A DNA stretch of 52,882 nt from Hyphomicrobiales bacterium (GCA_900470965.1 UCCS01000070.1:1-52882); one strand, 5' to 3'; positions 1 to 8,621 are shown, counted from the stretch's first letter. Notes: generated by a model not told the origin, from the sequence alone. Numbers and translations are program-made.

Positions 1-274
1 CGGCAGAACCGCGCACGAAGCCGCCGCCGGTCACTCGGTCGAGTTCGGAAATACCAGTTTGGATGCGCGGCGCTTCCTCGATCTCACCGGAGAGAGCCGT
101 CAATGCGACCGGCCGGCCCTTCTTCGGCGTCTTGGCAGGGCCGCCGCCGATGCCGCCCATTGGATCTTCCTCGACGATGGTGTTCCACTCGCCGCAATTT
201 TCGCATTTGCCGGCCCAGCGATTATGCACCGCGCCGCAACTCTGGCAGATGAATTGTGTTCTGGCCTTGGCCAT
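1..274 (-). CDS. radA: DNA repair protein RadA, N-terminal part (runs off the left edge)
   Basis: Only the first ~91 codons are inside the window. Reading leftwards from the ATG at 272-274, the protein begins with a four-cysteine zinc finger (C10, C13, C24, C27; CxxC-x10-CxxC), followed by a Gly-rich linker and the GISELDRVTGGGFVRGS segment that precedes the Walker A motif of RadA/Sms. RadA is a RecA-like ATPase that promotes branch migration of recombination intermediates. The ATPase core and Lon-like C-terminus lie outside the window. It is divergent from the LysE-type gene at 421. The four cysteines and the conserved segment make the call firm despite truncation. Confidence 0.93.
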   Translation of the reverse strand, partial: MAKARTQFICQSCGAVHNRWAGKCENCGEWNTIVEEDPMGGIGGGPAKTPKKGRPVALTALSGEIEEAPRIQTGISELDRVTGGGFVRGSA

Positions 275-420
275 CAATGACTGCTTTCGGGTAAGGGGGC
301 GCGGCAAGCGCCCGAATCGGAGTTTTGCCCTAGATAATGGCTTCCGGCATCGATCAAAACTAATGATTTTCCTATCAGCGACCGAGCTGGCAGCATTGCC
401 GCGCTCTCAAAGGACAGGCC

Positions 421-1056
421 ATGCTCGATTATTCGCTCGCTCACTGGATCGGTTTCTTTACCGCGGCGGTTCTTTTGAACATCTCGCCCGGTCCTGACAT
501 GGCCTTCATCCTCGGCCACACGATGAAGAGCGGCACACGGGCCGGCTTCTCGGCCGTCTTCGGCATCTGGACGGGTGCCTGCATCCATGTGCTTCTCGCC
601 GCCTTCGGCCTGTCGGCGATCCTTGCCGCCTCGGCAATCGCCTTCTCCACCGTCAAATGGGTGGGCGCGATCTATCTCGTCTGGCTCGGCATCCAGGCGC
701 TGCGCTCGAAAGGCGAGGGCGGCTTCGTGCGGGTGGCAGGCGAAACGCTCGGCTGGCGGCGCATCTATCGGCAGGGCGTGCTCGTCTCGCTGCTCAATCC
801 GAAGGTAGCGATCTTCTTCCTCGCCTTCCTGCCGCAATTCGTCGTCGAGGGCGCAGGTCTTGCATGGCTGCAGCTTGCCGTTCACGGCGGCCTGATCATT
901 GTGGTGGCGTTTTTCATCGAGCCGCCGCTGATCCTGGCCGGAGGCCGCCTTGCCGATCTCTTCAAGAACAATACGAAAATCGGCCTGTGGCTCGACCGTG
1001 GTCTCGGCGCGCTCTTCGTGGCGCTTGGTGTCCGCCTCGCGCTCACGACACGCTAG
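421..1056 (+). CDS. LysE/RhtB-family amino-acid exporter
   Basis: A 211-residue hydrophobic protein. The N-terminus carries the family signature NISPGPDMAFILGHTMKSG at about residues 20-38, followed by hydrophobic blocks consistent with about six membrane segments; the length is normal for the family (~205-215 aa). LysE/RhtB proteins export amino acids or related small molecules through the inner membrane. The ATG at 421 comes 15 residues before the first conserved block. The stop codon lies 3 bases from the convergent alr stop, so the two genes meet tail to tail. Substrate cannot be read from the sequence. Confidence 0.88.
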   Translation: MLDYSLAHWIGFFTAAVLLNISPGPDMAFILGHTMKSGTRAGFSAVFGIWTGACIHVLLAAFGLSAILAASAIAFSTVKWVGAIYLVWLGIQALRSKGEGGFVRVAGETLGWRRIYRQGVLVSLLNPKVAIFFLAFLPQFVVEGAGLAWLQLAVHGGLIIVVAFFIEPPLILAGGRLADLFKNNTKIGLWLDRGLGALFVALGVRLALTTR

Positions 1057-1059
1057 AGA

Positions 1060-2226
1060 CTATTCCTCGTCCATTTCGTACTTGCGCTCGTGGCGCAGGC
1101 CGATGCTGGTCAGCATCTCATAGCCGATCGTACCCGCCGCCTTCGCCGCATCGTCGACGAGGACATTCTTGCCGAAGAGTTCGATATAGTCACCGGCGCG
1201 CACTGCGCCCTCCGGCAGGTCGGTCACGTCGAAGATCGTCTGGTCCATGGTGATACGACCGGCGACCGGCACCTTCTGGCCGGCAACGAAACCCTGTCCA
1301 CCCTGCGGCACGACCTCGCGCAGCGGCACGCCGCCACTCGACTGGCTGCGCATATAGCCATCGGCATAACCGGCCGAGACGATCGCCAGCCGGCTGTCGC
1401 GGGTCAGTTGCAGCGCCCGCCCATAGCTGACGGATTCGCCGGCCTTGACCGTGCGGATCTGGATGATGCGCGCCTCGGCAGTTGCCACCGGCCGCATCGG
1501 GTTTGCGATACCATTGACGGCCTGGCCGCCATAGAGCGCGATGCCCGGCCGGGTGAGATCGAAGTGATAATCATCCCCCAGGAAGATACCGCCGGAGGCC
1601 GCAAGGCTTGAATCGATACCTTCATAGGCGGCGCTAACCGTGCGGAATGATTCAAGCTGCTGCTTGTTCATCGCAGAGGACTGATCGTCGCCGCAGGCAA
1701 GATGGCTCATGACGAGAACGGGAGCGAAACTCGCCGGCCGTGACACGTCGTTGGCGAGCGCAATCGCCTCGTCCACCGTCAGGCCGAGCCTGTTGAAGCC
1801 GGTATCGACATGCAGCGCGCACGGATAGTCGCCATAATCGGCAAGCACCGCCATCCAGAAGGCAAGCTGCTCTTCCGAGGAGATGATCGGCACAAGATCG
1901 TTTTCGAAGAAACGCCGCTCGGTGCCCGGCCAGATGCCGGCAAGCACGAAGATGCGTGCCTCAGGCGCAAACATGCGCAGCGTGACACCTTCATCGACGG
2001 TGGCGACGAAGAAATCCCGCGCGCCGGCAAGATAGAGCGCTTCGCCGGCATCCTCGATCCCCATCCCATAGGCATCCGCCTTGACGACAGCGGCCGTGCG
2101 CGCCTTTCCGGAACGGCGCGCCATATCCCGCCAGTTGTCGGCCAGCGCCGTCAGATCGACGGTCAGCCGCAGGCCGGCGGAGGCGAAAAGGTCGTCGTCT
2201 TCAAAGGGAATGGAAAAATCTGTCAT
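1060..2226 (-). CDS. alr: Alanine racemase
   Basis: A 388-residue fold-type III PLP enzyme that interconverts L- and D-alanine to supply D-Ala for peptidoglycan. The PLP lysine is K49 in the AAVVKADAYGMG motif, and the C-terminal domain has the catalytic tyrosine region SAGYADGY and the MDQTIFDV block. I chose the ATG at 2224-2226 (protein MTDFSIPFEDD). The frame stays open to 2325, but that 33-residue extension is outside family length. It is separated from dnaB here by the LysE, AraC and AzlCD genes. Confidence 0.94.
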   Translation of the reverse strand: MTDFSIPFEDDDLFASAGLRLTVDLTALADNWRDMARRSGKARTAAVVKADAYGMGIEDAGEALYLAGARDFFVATVDEGVTLRMFAPEARIFVLAGIWPGTERRFFENDLVPIISSEEQLAFWMAVLADYGDYPCALHVDTGFNRLGLTVDEAIALANDVSRPASFAPVLVMSHLACGDDQSSAMNKQQLESFRTVSAAYEGIDSSLAASGGIFLGDDYHFDLTRPGIALYGGQAVNGIANPMRPVATAEARIIQIRTVKAGESVSYGRALQLTRDSRLAIVSAGYADGYMRSQSSGGVPLREVVPQGGQGFVAGQKVPVAGRITMDQTIFDVTDLPEGAVRAGDYIELFGKNVLVDDAAKAAGTIGYEMLTSIGLRHERKYEMDEE

Positions 2227-2378
2227 GAATCGCCGCGCTGAAAGGGAAAGGAAAATCGCTGCAAACACTCTAAAGAGCATTGTGGCAAAGAGAAAGCACC
2301 GGGGCGACATACCAGCCTTTCCCACATGCGATCACTTTTGTTCAAGACGTAGCGTGACCAGCGCGCTAATCTGGCGGG

Positions 2379-3236
2379 ATGCAGAACGTTTCGCAGAAAG
2401 AGGCGGCAGACGCCATGCCGCTCGCCAAGGTGGAATCGGCCCGCTTCTGGCGGGATAGCCGCTTTCGCGACATGGAGTGCCTGAGTGCCAGCTTCCTGAC
2501 ACATGAATATGCCCCGCATGCCCACGACACTTTCAGCATTGGCGCGATCGAAAGCGGCAGCCAGATCGCCACCGTGCGCGGCAGGCGGGAAGAGACCGGT
2601 CCGGGCGACCTCTATCTGATCGACCCCGGTGTGGTGCACGATGGCACTCCCGGCGGCGAGGGGTATCGCTATCGGATGATCTACCCGGATACGAAGCTCT
2701 TCATCGACATACTGGAGGATGTCACCGGCAAGGCCTTCAACGCGACACCGTCCTTTGCGGGAGCGCTGCCGCGCGATCCGCAACTTGCAAAAGCTTTCCA
2801 CACTGTCCACCGCACGCTTGAAAGTGGAGCGGGCGCGCTGGAATCCGATGAAAGCATGTTCTCGGTGCTGGCTGCGATCTTCGCCCGCTATGGCAGCACG
2901 ATCGTCCTGCCCATCGATACCAAGGAGCGCAGCGCTGTCGGCCGCGCCCGCGATTACCTCACCGAGAATTTCGACAGCGATGTCGGCCTCGAGGAACTGG
3001 CCAAGGTGGCAGGGCTAAGCCGCGCCCATCTGATCCGCGCCTTCCGCAGGCAGTATTATATCACCCCGCATGCCTTCCTGACCGATCGGCGCGTGCTCGT
3101 CGCCCGTCGGTTGCTGAGGGAGGGCCGCATGCCGGCCGATGTCGCCGTTGAATGCGGCTTTGCCGATCAGGCGCATTTCACCCGCCACTTCAAATCGCGC
3201 ACCGGCGTCACCCCCGGCCAGTTCCGTGTCGGCTGA
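2379..3236 (+). CDS. AraC-family transcriptional regulator with N-terminal cupin
   Basis: A 285-residue regulator. Residues ~45-110 form an AraC-type cupin ligand domain (HEYAPHAHDTFSIG, GDLYLIDPGVVHDG). Residues ~185-285 carry the double helix-turn-helix, ending with the classic second HTH CGFADQAHFTRHFKSRTGVTPGQFR. An alternative start is the ATG at 2415 (MPLAKVES); neither has a well-spaced ribosome site. The gene sits 68 bases upstream of azlC in the same direction. AraC regulators next to AzlCD pairs are a common arrangement, so control of that exporter is likely but inferred. Confidence 0.9.
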   Translation: MQNVSQKEAADAMPLAKVESARFWRDSRFRDMECLSASFLTHEYAPHAHDTFSIGAIESGSQIATVRGRREETGPGDLYLIDPGVVHDGTPGGEGYRYRMIYPDTKLFIDILEDVTGKAFNATPSFAGALPRDPQLAKAFHTVHRTLESGAGALESDESMFSVLAAIFARYGSTIVLPIDTKERSAVGRARDYLTENFDSDVGLEELAKVAGLSRAHLIRAFRRQYYITPHAFLTDRRVLVARRLLREGRMPADVAVECGFADQAHFTRHFKSRTGVTPGQFRVG

Positions 3237-3304
3237 TCACTTTCGTTCAATACAGGCTTCCATGGTTCGGCTACCTCTCCGCCATCTTGATGCGGAGATT
3301 TCCA

Positions 3305-4009
3305 ATGTTGCAGCAAAGCCGGCCAGCCGGCGAATTCCTTGCCGGAATGCGAGCCATTTTCCCATTGATCGTCGCGGTCCTGCCGATTGGGCTCGTCTTC
3401 GGCGCAGTTTCGGCGACCAAGGGTCTCTCGGCCCTGGAAACGACGTTGATGAGCGCGCTCGTCTTTGCCGGCGGCTCGCAATTCGTGGCGATGGATATCT
3501 GGACACATCCGGCAAGCTGGATCGGTGTCGGTTTCGCGGCCTTGCTGGTCAATATCCGCCACGTGCTGATGAGCGCTTCGATCGGTACGAAGATGCAGTC
3601 CTTCTCCGGCATCAAGCGTTATATCGCCATGCTCTTCCTCGCCGATGAGCTCTGGGCCATGGCGGAATTCCGCGCCGGCAGCACGCGTCTGACCCCGGCC
3701 TGGTATGCAGGCATCGTCATGCCCTTCTACCTCACCTGGGTCGGCTCATCGCTTGCAGGTGCGCTGCTCGGCGCCTTTCTCGGCGATCCCGCCGTCATGG
3801 GGCTCGACTTCGCCTTTCCTGCCGTCTTCATCGTGCTGGTCATGGGCTTCTGGAAGGGACCGGAAACCGGCGCCGTTCTCGCCGCAAGCGGTATTGCGGC
3901 CGTTGCGGTCCACCAGTTCGTGCCAGGTGTCTGGTACATCGCAGCCGGCGCGCTGGCGGGGCTGGCAATGGCTCTCTGGAGAGGCAGGATGCGGGAGCAA
4001 GCGGCATGA
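3305..4009 (+). CDS. azlC: AzlC-family branched-chain amino-acid exporter, large subunit
   Basis: A 234-residue membrane protein with AzlC signatures: the early block FPLIVAVLPIGLVFGAVS, then SALVFAGGSQFVAMDI and the NIRHVLMSASI loop. AzlC and AzlD together form an inner-membrane exporter of branched-chain and related amino acids. I chose the ATG at 3305 because CGGAG lies about 8 bases before it; the frame is open further upstream but that part overlaps the AraC gene. Its 3' end overlaps azlD by 4 bases (ATGA), indicating translational coupling. Confidence 0.9.
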   Translation: MLQQSRPAGEFLAGMRAIFPLIVAVLPIGLVFGAVSATKGLSALETTLMSALVFAGGSQFVAMDIWTHPASWIGVGFAALLVNIRHVLMSASIGTKMQSFSGIKRYIAMLFLADELWAMAEFRAGSTRLTPAWYAGIVMPFYLTWVGSSLAGALLGAFLGDPAVMGLDFAFPAVFIVLVMGFWKGPETGAVLAASGIAAVAVHQFVPGVWYIAAGALAGLAMALWRGRMREQAA

Positions 4010-4308
4010 CGCTCGATCTCAATACACTGCTCGCCATCCTCGTCATGGCTGCCGCGACGATCTTCACTCGTATCAGCGGCCTCGTGCTGATCCGCTATGT
4101 GGAAATTGACGAGAACAGGAAAACGGCAATCGAAGCCATCCCGCCGGCTGTGCTGATGGCTGTCATTGCTCCGACCGCTTTCGCGACCGGCTGGGCGGAG
4201 ACGCTGGCATGTGTGGTTACCGCAATCGCCGCCACCCGCCTGCCGATGCTGGCAAGCGTTGTTGTCGGCGTTGCAACAGTGGCTTTGCTGCGAGCTGCGG
4301 GACTCTAG
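4006..4308 (+). CDS. azlD: AzlD-domain protein, small subunit of branched-chain amino-acid exporter
   Basis: A 100-residue protein with three to four hydrophobic segments and the AzlD pattern: TIFTRISGLVLI near the N-terminus and AIPPAVLMAVIAPTAF in the middle. It starts inside the last codons of azlC (ATGA overlap), as usual for the two-subunit AzlCD transporter. It ends 25 bases from the convergent dnaB stop. Length and order match the family; the exact export substrate is not visible. Confidence 0.88.
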   Translation: MTLDLNTLLAILVMAAATIFTRISGLVLIRYVEIDENRKTAIEAIPPAVLMAVIAPTAFATGWAETLACVVTAIAATRLPMLASVVVGVATVALLRAAGL

Positions 4309-4316
4309 AAAAAGCT

Positions 4317-4335
4317 GACGCGGAAAACCCGCGTC
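4317..4335 (-). terminator. Rho-independent terminator of dnaB
   Basis: A 7-bp stem GACGCGG/CCGCGTC with a 5-base loop overlaps the dnaB stop codon. On the minus strand it is followed after two bases by a five-T run (about 4310-4314). The hairpin could also slow transcription arriving from azlD on the other strand. Confidence 0.6.
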
Positions 4336-5836
4336 AATGCTCCTCATACTGTGTGAAGGATGGATCGGCGAGATCGGCAAAGCGCGTGAATTCCGACTGG
4401 AAGGCAAGCTTCACAGTGCCGGTCGGTCCGTGACGCTGCTTGGCGATGATGACGTCTGCCGTTCCCTTCACCTTGTCGAACAGGGCTTCCCATTCCGGAT
4501 ATTTCGGATCGTGGATATCGCGCGGTTCCATATTCTTCACGTAATATTCCTCGCGGAACACGAAGAGCACGACGTCGGCGTCCTGCTCGATCGAGCCGGA
4601 TTCACGAAGGTCGGAAAGCTGCGGGCGCTTGTCTTCGCGGCTTTCGACGGCACGCGAGAGCTGGGAGAGCGCGATGATCGGCACGTTCAGTTCCTTGCCG
4701 AGCGCCTTCAGACCCGTGGTGATCTGGGTGATTTCCTGAACGCGGTTCTCGTTGGACTTGCCGGAACCGGTCATCAGCTGCACGTAGTCGACCACGAGCA
4801 CGTCGAGACCGCGCTGGCGCTTGAGTCGGCGGGCGCGCGCCGACAGCTGGGCGATCGAGATACCACCGGTCTGGTCGATGAAGAGCGGCACCTTCTGCAT
4901 CATCATCGAGCAGGCGACGAGCTTTTCGAAATCGGCATCGTTGATGTCGCCGCGGCGGATCTTCGAGGAAGAGACTTCCGTCTGCTCGGAGATGATACGC
5001 GTGGCGAGCTGTTCGGACGACATTTCCAGCGAGTAGAAGCCGACGACGCCGCCGTTCTTGGCCTTCATGCTGCCATCGGATTGCACTTCGCCTTCGTAGG
5101 CGGCTGCGATGTTATAGGCGATGTTGGTGGCAAGCGAGGTCTTGCCCATGCCGGGACGTCCTGCGAGCACGATCAAGTCCGAACGCTGCAACCCGCCCAT
5201 CTTGGAATCGAGCGAATGGATGCCGGTGGAAATGCCGGAGAGGCCGCCGTCGCGTTCCTTGGCAACGGCCGCCATGTCGATGGCGAGCGCCACGGCATCG
5301 TTGAAAGCCTGGAAGCCGCCATCGTAGCGGCCGTTTTCGGCAAGCTCGAAAAGACGGCGTTCGGTATCCTCGATCTGCGCCTGCGGCGGCATATCGAGCG
5401 GCGCATCATAAGCGATATTGACGACATCCTCGCCAATGGTGATGAGCGCGCGGCGGATCGCCAGGTCATAGATTGCCCGGCCATAGTCCTCGGCATTGAT
5501 GATCGTCACGGCGCCGGTGACGAGGCTGGCGAGATATTGAGAAACGGTGATGTCGCCGACTTTTTCGTCAGCCGGCAGGAAAGTCTTGACCGTGACCGGG
5601 TTGGCGATCTTGCCCATGCGGATGATGTCGCCGGCGACTTCGAAGATCTTCCGGTGCAGCGGCTCGTAAAGATGCGTCGGCTTGAGGAAGTCCGAGACGC
5701 GGTAATAGGCGTCGTTGTTCATCAGGATGGCGCCGAGCAGCGCTTGTTCGGCCTCGATGTTGTTCGGCGCTTCGCGATAGTGCTGCTCTGCAGGAGCAAC
5801 GGCGGCAATCTTTCGTGCAGCTTCGTTCATCGTCAT
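4334..5836 (-). CDS. dnaB: Replicative DNA helicase DnaB
   Basis: A 500-residue hexameric helicase that unwinds DNA at the replication fork. The N-terminal DnaB domain (NNIEAEQALLGAIL, PTHLYEPLHRKIFE) is followed by the RecA-like C-terminal domain with Walker A GRPGMGKT at about 226-233 and the Walker B region LDVLVVDYVQLM. Right after Walker A there is a short insert (YEGEVQSDGSMKAKNGG) absent from E. coli DnaB; I believe such an insert is common in rhizobial DnaB. Start candidates are ATG at 5836 or 5830; open sequence continues to 5914 but adds no conserved residues. Monocistronic, with its own 3' hairpin. Confidence 0.95.
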   Translation of the reverse strand: MTMNEAARKIAAVAPAEQHYREAPNNIEAEQALLGAILMNNDAYYRVSDFLKPTHLYEPLHRKIFEVAGDIIRMGKIANPVTVKTFLPADEKVGDITVSQYLASLVTGAVTIINAEDYGRAIYDLAIRRALITIGEDVVNIAYDAPLDMPPQAQIEDTERRLFELAENGRYDGGFQAFNDAVALAIDMAAVAKERDGGLSGISTGIHSLDSKMGGLQRSDLIVLAGRPGMGKTSLATNIAYNIAAAYEGEVQSDGSMKAKNGGVVGFYSLEMSSEQLATRIISEQTEVSSSKIRRGDINDADFEKLVACSMMMQKVPLFIDQTGGISIAQLSARARRLKRQRGLDVLVVDYVQLMTGSGKSNENRVQEITQITTGLKALGKELNVPIIALSQLSRAVESREDKRPQLSDLRESGSIEQDADVVLFVFREEYYVKNMEPRDIHDPKYPEWEALFDKVKGTADVIIAKQRHGPTGTVKLAFQSEFTRFADLADPSFTQYEEH

Positions 5837-6128
5837 CCGTACTGTCTTTTTCCAAAACTCGGATTTGCAGGGCGGGCCGGATAAAATCAAGTCTCGCGCA
5901 GCAACTGCTTTCAAGCGGTCGTCAAATTAGCAGCGCTGTACACGTTGTTCGACTTCTCCACAGTCGGCGGGTCCGCTGAGGAGAAATATCCTGACTGTCA
6001 CTTGCGGGACACGCAGCCCGCGGCGACTCACTTCGTCATTCCAACATTCCGTTATCTTATCGCCCCTGATTGAAAGGCGCAGCAGAAAAGCCTGACATTC
6101 TTCTGAAGACCCACATCTAAGCAACAAA
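5837..6128. other. Intergenic region between rplI terminator and dnaB
   Basis: About 290 bases that should hold the dnaB promoter and 5' leader on the minus strand. I found no convincing gene, tRNA or strong repeat. A minus-strand open frame at 5927-6127 begins inside the rplI terminator and has no recognisable sequence, so I do not call it. Confidence 0.5.
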
Positions 6129-6152
6129 AAAGCCCGGCGCGAGCCGGGCTTT
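6126..6152 (-). terminator. Rho-independent terminator of rplI
   Basis: A 10-bp stem AAAGCCCGGC/GCCGGGCTTT with loop GCGA lies 23 bases beyond the rplI stop. On the minus strand it runs straight into a T tract (6126-6131). It closes the rpsF-rpsR-DUF2232-rplI cluster. Confidence 0.9.
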
Positions 6153-6174
6153 CCGTTCTGTCTGAAGACAGAGA

Positions 6175-6753
6175 TTATGCTTCGTCTTCGTCGATGCCGT
6201 CGGCTTCCGGATCGAAGAAGTCTTCCGGACGCAGGGCGTCTTCGTCAACGCCGTAGATGGCGTCGACAGAGGTGAGCTCTTCGCCCTTGGACTGGCGCTC
6301 GGCTTCTTCGGAGGAGCGGGCAACGTTCAGCTCGATGTTGATCTCAACTTCAGCATGGAGCTGCAGCTCGACCTTGTGCAGGCCGATCGCCTTGATCGGC
6401 GTGTTGAGGTGAACCTGGTTGCGAGCGATGTTGAAGCCTTCGGCGGCCAGAATGTCGACGACGTCACGGGCAGCGACGGAGCCGTAGAGCTGGCCGGTTT
6501 CGCCGGCAGAGCGGACGACGATGAAGGACTTGCCGTCGAGAACGTCGGCAACCTTCTGGGCTTCGGACTTGCGCTCGAGGTTACGGGCTTCGAGCGTTGC
6601 GCGCTCGGATTCAAAACGGGCCTTGTTGGCAGCGTTGGCGCGCAGTGCCTTGCCGAGCGGCAGGAGGTAGTTGCGTGCGAAGCCGTCGCGAACCTTTACG
6701 GTTTCGCCCATCTGGCCGAGCTTGGAGATGCGTTCGAGGAGGATGACGTCCAT
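6175..6753 (-). CDS. rplI: 50S ribosomal protein L9
   Basis: A 192-residue ribosomal protein that binds 23S rRNA near the base of the L1 stalk. The N-terminal domain MDVILLERISKLGQMGETV with VRDGFARNYLLPLGKA is canonical, and the linker helix and C-terminal RNA-binding domain follow. It is about 40 residues longer than E. coli L9; the extra is an acidic tail (EDALRPEDFFDPEADGIDEDEA is its core). It is the last gene of the rpsF-rpsR-DUF2232-rplI cluster, 21 bases after the DUF2232 gene, with a strong terminator behind it. Confidence 0.96.
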   Translation of the reverse strand: MDVILLERISKLGQMGETVKVRDGFARNYLLPLGKALRANAANKARFESERATLEARNLERKSEAQKVADVLDGKSFIVVRSAGETGQLYGSVAARDVVDILAAEGFNIARNQVHLNTPIKAIGLHKVELQLHAEVEINIELNVARSSEEAERQSKGEELTSVDAIYGVDEDALRPEDFFDPEADGIDEDEA

Positions 6754-6774
6754 GGTGTTTTTCCTTTCTTATTC

Positions 6775-7776
6775 TCAGATTTCGCTATCGGGTTGTTTGG
6801 GGGCATCAGCATCCTTGGTCGGGGTCAGGGCGATCGCCTTGCGGGTATCGGCGAGACCAAGCACGAGGATGAAAAGGGCTGGCAGCATCATGGTGGATGC
6901 CAGGTAGCAGAGGATGAGGGCCGGCAAGCGCCAGTCCTTGCCGCGCGTGCGGAAATGCAGCGCGGCGAAGCCGGACATCAGGAAACCGGCGCCGAAGGCT
7001 CCGACAACCGTGGCGCCGATCATCGCCGGAATGCCGCCCACGAAGGTGGCGGCAAGACCGGCGAGGAAGATGAAGATCGAATTGCGGTTCATGCGCAGCG
7101 ACGAGGGAATATCCTCGCGCGGGCGCAGGCCTTTACCGGAAGCGGCAACGATGCGCGTCGCGATGTAATAGGCGGCAAACAGCATTACCACCCAGATGGC
7201 GCCCTGCAGGGCCGGCAGCATCAGGACGACGAGCGACTTCGTTTGCGCAGTCGCGACGGGATCCGGAACGAATGTCGGCTGCTGCTCCTGCAGCGAGGCC
7301 ATCAGCACATCGACCATCTGGTCGGTGATCTCAGGCCCGTAGCCGATCATGATGCCGGTCACGATGACGGCAAAGGTGACGAGACCGCAGAGATGCAGCA
7401 GGATATCGGAAAGCGGATACCAGGCGAGCAGATTGTCGGGGCCGCCGAGTTCGGAGGCCGGGCGCGCAAGGTTCGCAAGGTGGCTCAGCCAGCCTGCCGG
7501 CAGCAGCGTCACCAGCGTCATGACAAGAGCGAAAGAGGGCGAAATGGCAATCGCGCCGAGCACAGCAGCGGTGACGACAGCGGAAATGGCCGCGAGATTG
7601 CCCCAGCCGAGGCCGACGAGCAGGATCGGAAGTGCTGAAGCGGCGTAAAGCACAGCGCTGAATGACGGCTGCATGCTCGCGCCAAGCACAAGCAAGGCGG
7701 CGGTCAATCCGGCGAGTGCGCCGATCGCAAGCGTTTTCGGGTTCAGTTTTGTCACTTCGCTGTCCTGCTTCATCAA
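6775..7776 (-). CDS. DUF2232-family integral membrane protein
   Basis: A 333-residue polytopic membrane protein with about eight hydrophobic segments (e.g. TLAIGALAGLTAALLVLGAS near the N-terminus). Its place between rpsR and rplI is where alphaproteobacteria usually carry a DUF2232/YybS-like protein, and length and hydropathy agree. Function unknown; the family is loosely compared with ECF-type S components. The last ~15 residues are polar (DADAPKQPDSEI). It is 21 bases from rplI and 125 bases from rpsR, with a strong hairpin in the latter gap. Starts at 7776 or 7773. Confidence 0.8.
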   Translation of the reverse strand: MMKQDSEVTKLNPKTLAIGALAGLTAALLVLGASMQPSFSAVLYAASALPILLVGLGWGNLAAISAVVTAAVLGAIAISPSFALVMTLVTLLPAGWLSHLANLARPASELGGPDNLLAWYPLSDILLHLCGLVTFAVIVTGIMIGYGPEITDQMVDVLMASLQEQQPTFVPDPVATAQTKSLVVLMLPALQGAIWVVMLFAAYYIATRIVAASGKGLRPREDIPSSLRMNRNSIFIFLAGLAATFVGGIPAMIGATVVGAFGAGFLMSGFAALHFRTRGKDWRLPALILCYLASTMMLPALFILVLGLADTRKAIALTPTKDADAPKQPDSEI

Positions 7777-7864
7777 GCAGTTAGAGGATTTCCCTGAGAG
7801 AGTTCGGGAGATGCCTCAACATGGGTTTTAAGGTTCCGATCCGCGCCCATCGCGGAAGGGAGGA

Positions 7865-7890
7865 AGCCCCGGATCCGAAGATCCGGGGCT
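7865..7890 (-). terminator. Strong hairpin after rpsR with a C(UUCG)G tetraloop, no clear U-run
   Basis: A perfect 11-bp stem AGCCCCGGATC/GATCCGGGGCT lies 12 bases beyond the rpsR stop. On the minus-strand RNA the loop is UUCG closed by C-G, an extra-stable tetraloop. The bases after it (CCTCCCTTCC) are pyrimidine-rich but not a T tract, so it may be a partial terminator or an RNase-protecting 3' end rather than a full stop. Confidence 0.6.
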
Positions 7891-7901
7891 CCAATAGTCA
7901 A

Positions 7902-8150
7902 TTAGGCGACGACGTACGGCAGCAGGCCGAGGAAGCGGGCGCGCTTGATCGCCTGGGCGAGTTCGCGCTGCTTCTTCTGGGAAACGGCCGTGATGCGGGA
8001 CGGAACGATCTTGCCGCGCTCGGAAATGTAGCGCTGCAGGAGACGGACGTCCTTGTAGTCGATGCGCGGAGCGTTTGCACCGGAGAACGGGCAGGTCTTG
8101 CGACGACGGTGGAACGGACGACGGACCGGAGCGGAGGAAGATTCAGACAT
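7902..8150 (-). CDS. rpsR: 30S ribosomal protein S18
   Basis: An 82-residue small-subunit protein that binds S6 on the 30S platform. It has the S18 core CPFSGANAPRIDYKDVRLLQ and RGKIVPSRITAVS, then KKQRELAQAIKRARFLGLLPY near the end. The Arg-rich N-terminus (VRRPFHRRRKTCPF) is normal. It lies 12 bases downstream of rpsF, so both S6:S18 partners come from one message. Length agrees with alphaproteobacterial S18. Confidence 0.97.
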   Translation of the reverse strand: MSESSSAPVRRPFHRRRKTCPFSGANAPRIDYKDVRLLQRYISERGKIVPSRITAVSQKKQRELAQAIKRARFLGLLPYVVA

Positions 8151-8162
8151 TCTTATTTCTCC

Positions 8163-8621
8163 TTATGCACGGTCTTCGCGGGGAGCGCGATCAGGACGCG
8201 GGCCACGCTGGAAGTCGCCGTCACGGCGCGGCGGACGATCGCCGAATTCGCGGCGCGGGCCACGGTCGCCGCCTTCACGCGGGCCACGGTCGTCGCGGTC
8301 GCGCTTCTGCATCATGGCAGACGGACCATCTTCGTGCTTTTCAACAGCGATGGTCATGTAGCGAAGAACGTCTTCGCTGATGCGCATCTGGCGTTCCATT
8401 TCCTGGATCGCAGCTGCCGGTGCATCAATGTCCATCAGGGCGTAGTGAGCCTTGCGGTTCTTCTTGATGCGGTAGGTGAGGGACTTGAGGCCCCAGTTTT
8501 CGATACGCCCGACTTTACCGCCGTTTGCTTCGATCACGCCCTTGTACTGTTCTACGAGGGCATCGACCTGCTGCGACGTGATATCCTGTCGGGCAAGGAA
8601 TACATGTTCATAAAGAGCCAT
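8163..8621 (-). CDS. rpsF: 30S ribosomal protein S6 with Arg/Asp/Gly-rich tail
   Basis: A 152-residue protein starting MALYEHVFLARQDI. Residues 1-~100 are the S6 ferredoxin-like fold (IENWGLKSLTYRIKKNRKAHY is the central block). Residues ~105-152 form a low-complexity Arg/Asp/Gly/Pro tail (DRDDRGPREGGDRGPRR). Alphaproteobacterial S6 proteins commonly carry such tails. I chose the ATG at 8619-8621; a longer open frame to 8813 covers the likely leader. It is the first gene of the cluster and has a candidate regulatory hairpin 19 bases before its start. Confidence 0.96.
   Translation of the reverse strand: MALYEHVFLARQDITSQQVDALVEQYKGVIEANGGKVGRIENWGLKSLTYRIKKNRKAHYALMDIDAPAAAIQEMERQMRISEDVLRYMTIAVEKHEDGPSAMMQKRDRDDRGPREGGDRGPRREFGDRPPRRDGDFQRGPRPDRAPREDRA

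Noticed and set aside
4337..5884. 515-codon plus-strand open frame opposite dnaB
   Set aside because: Covers the same bases as dnaB, which has complete helicase motifs; no independent evidence for this frame.
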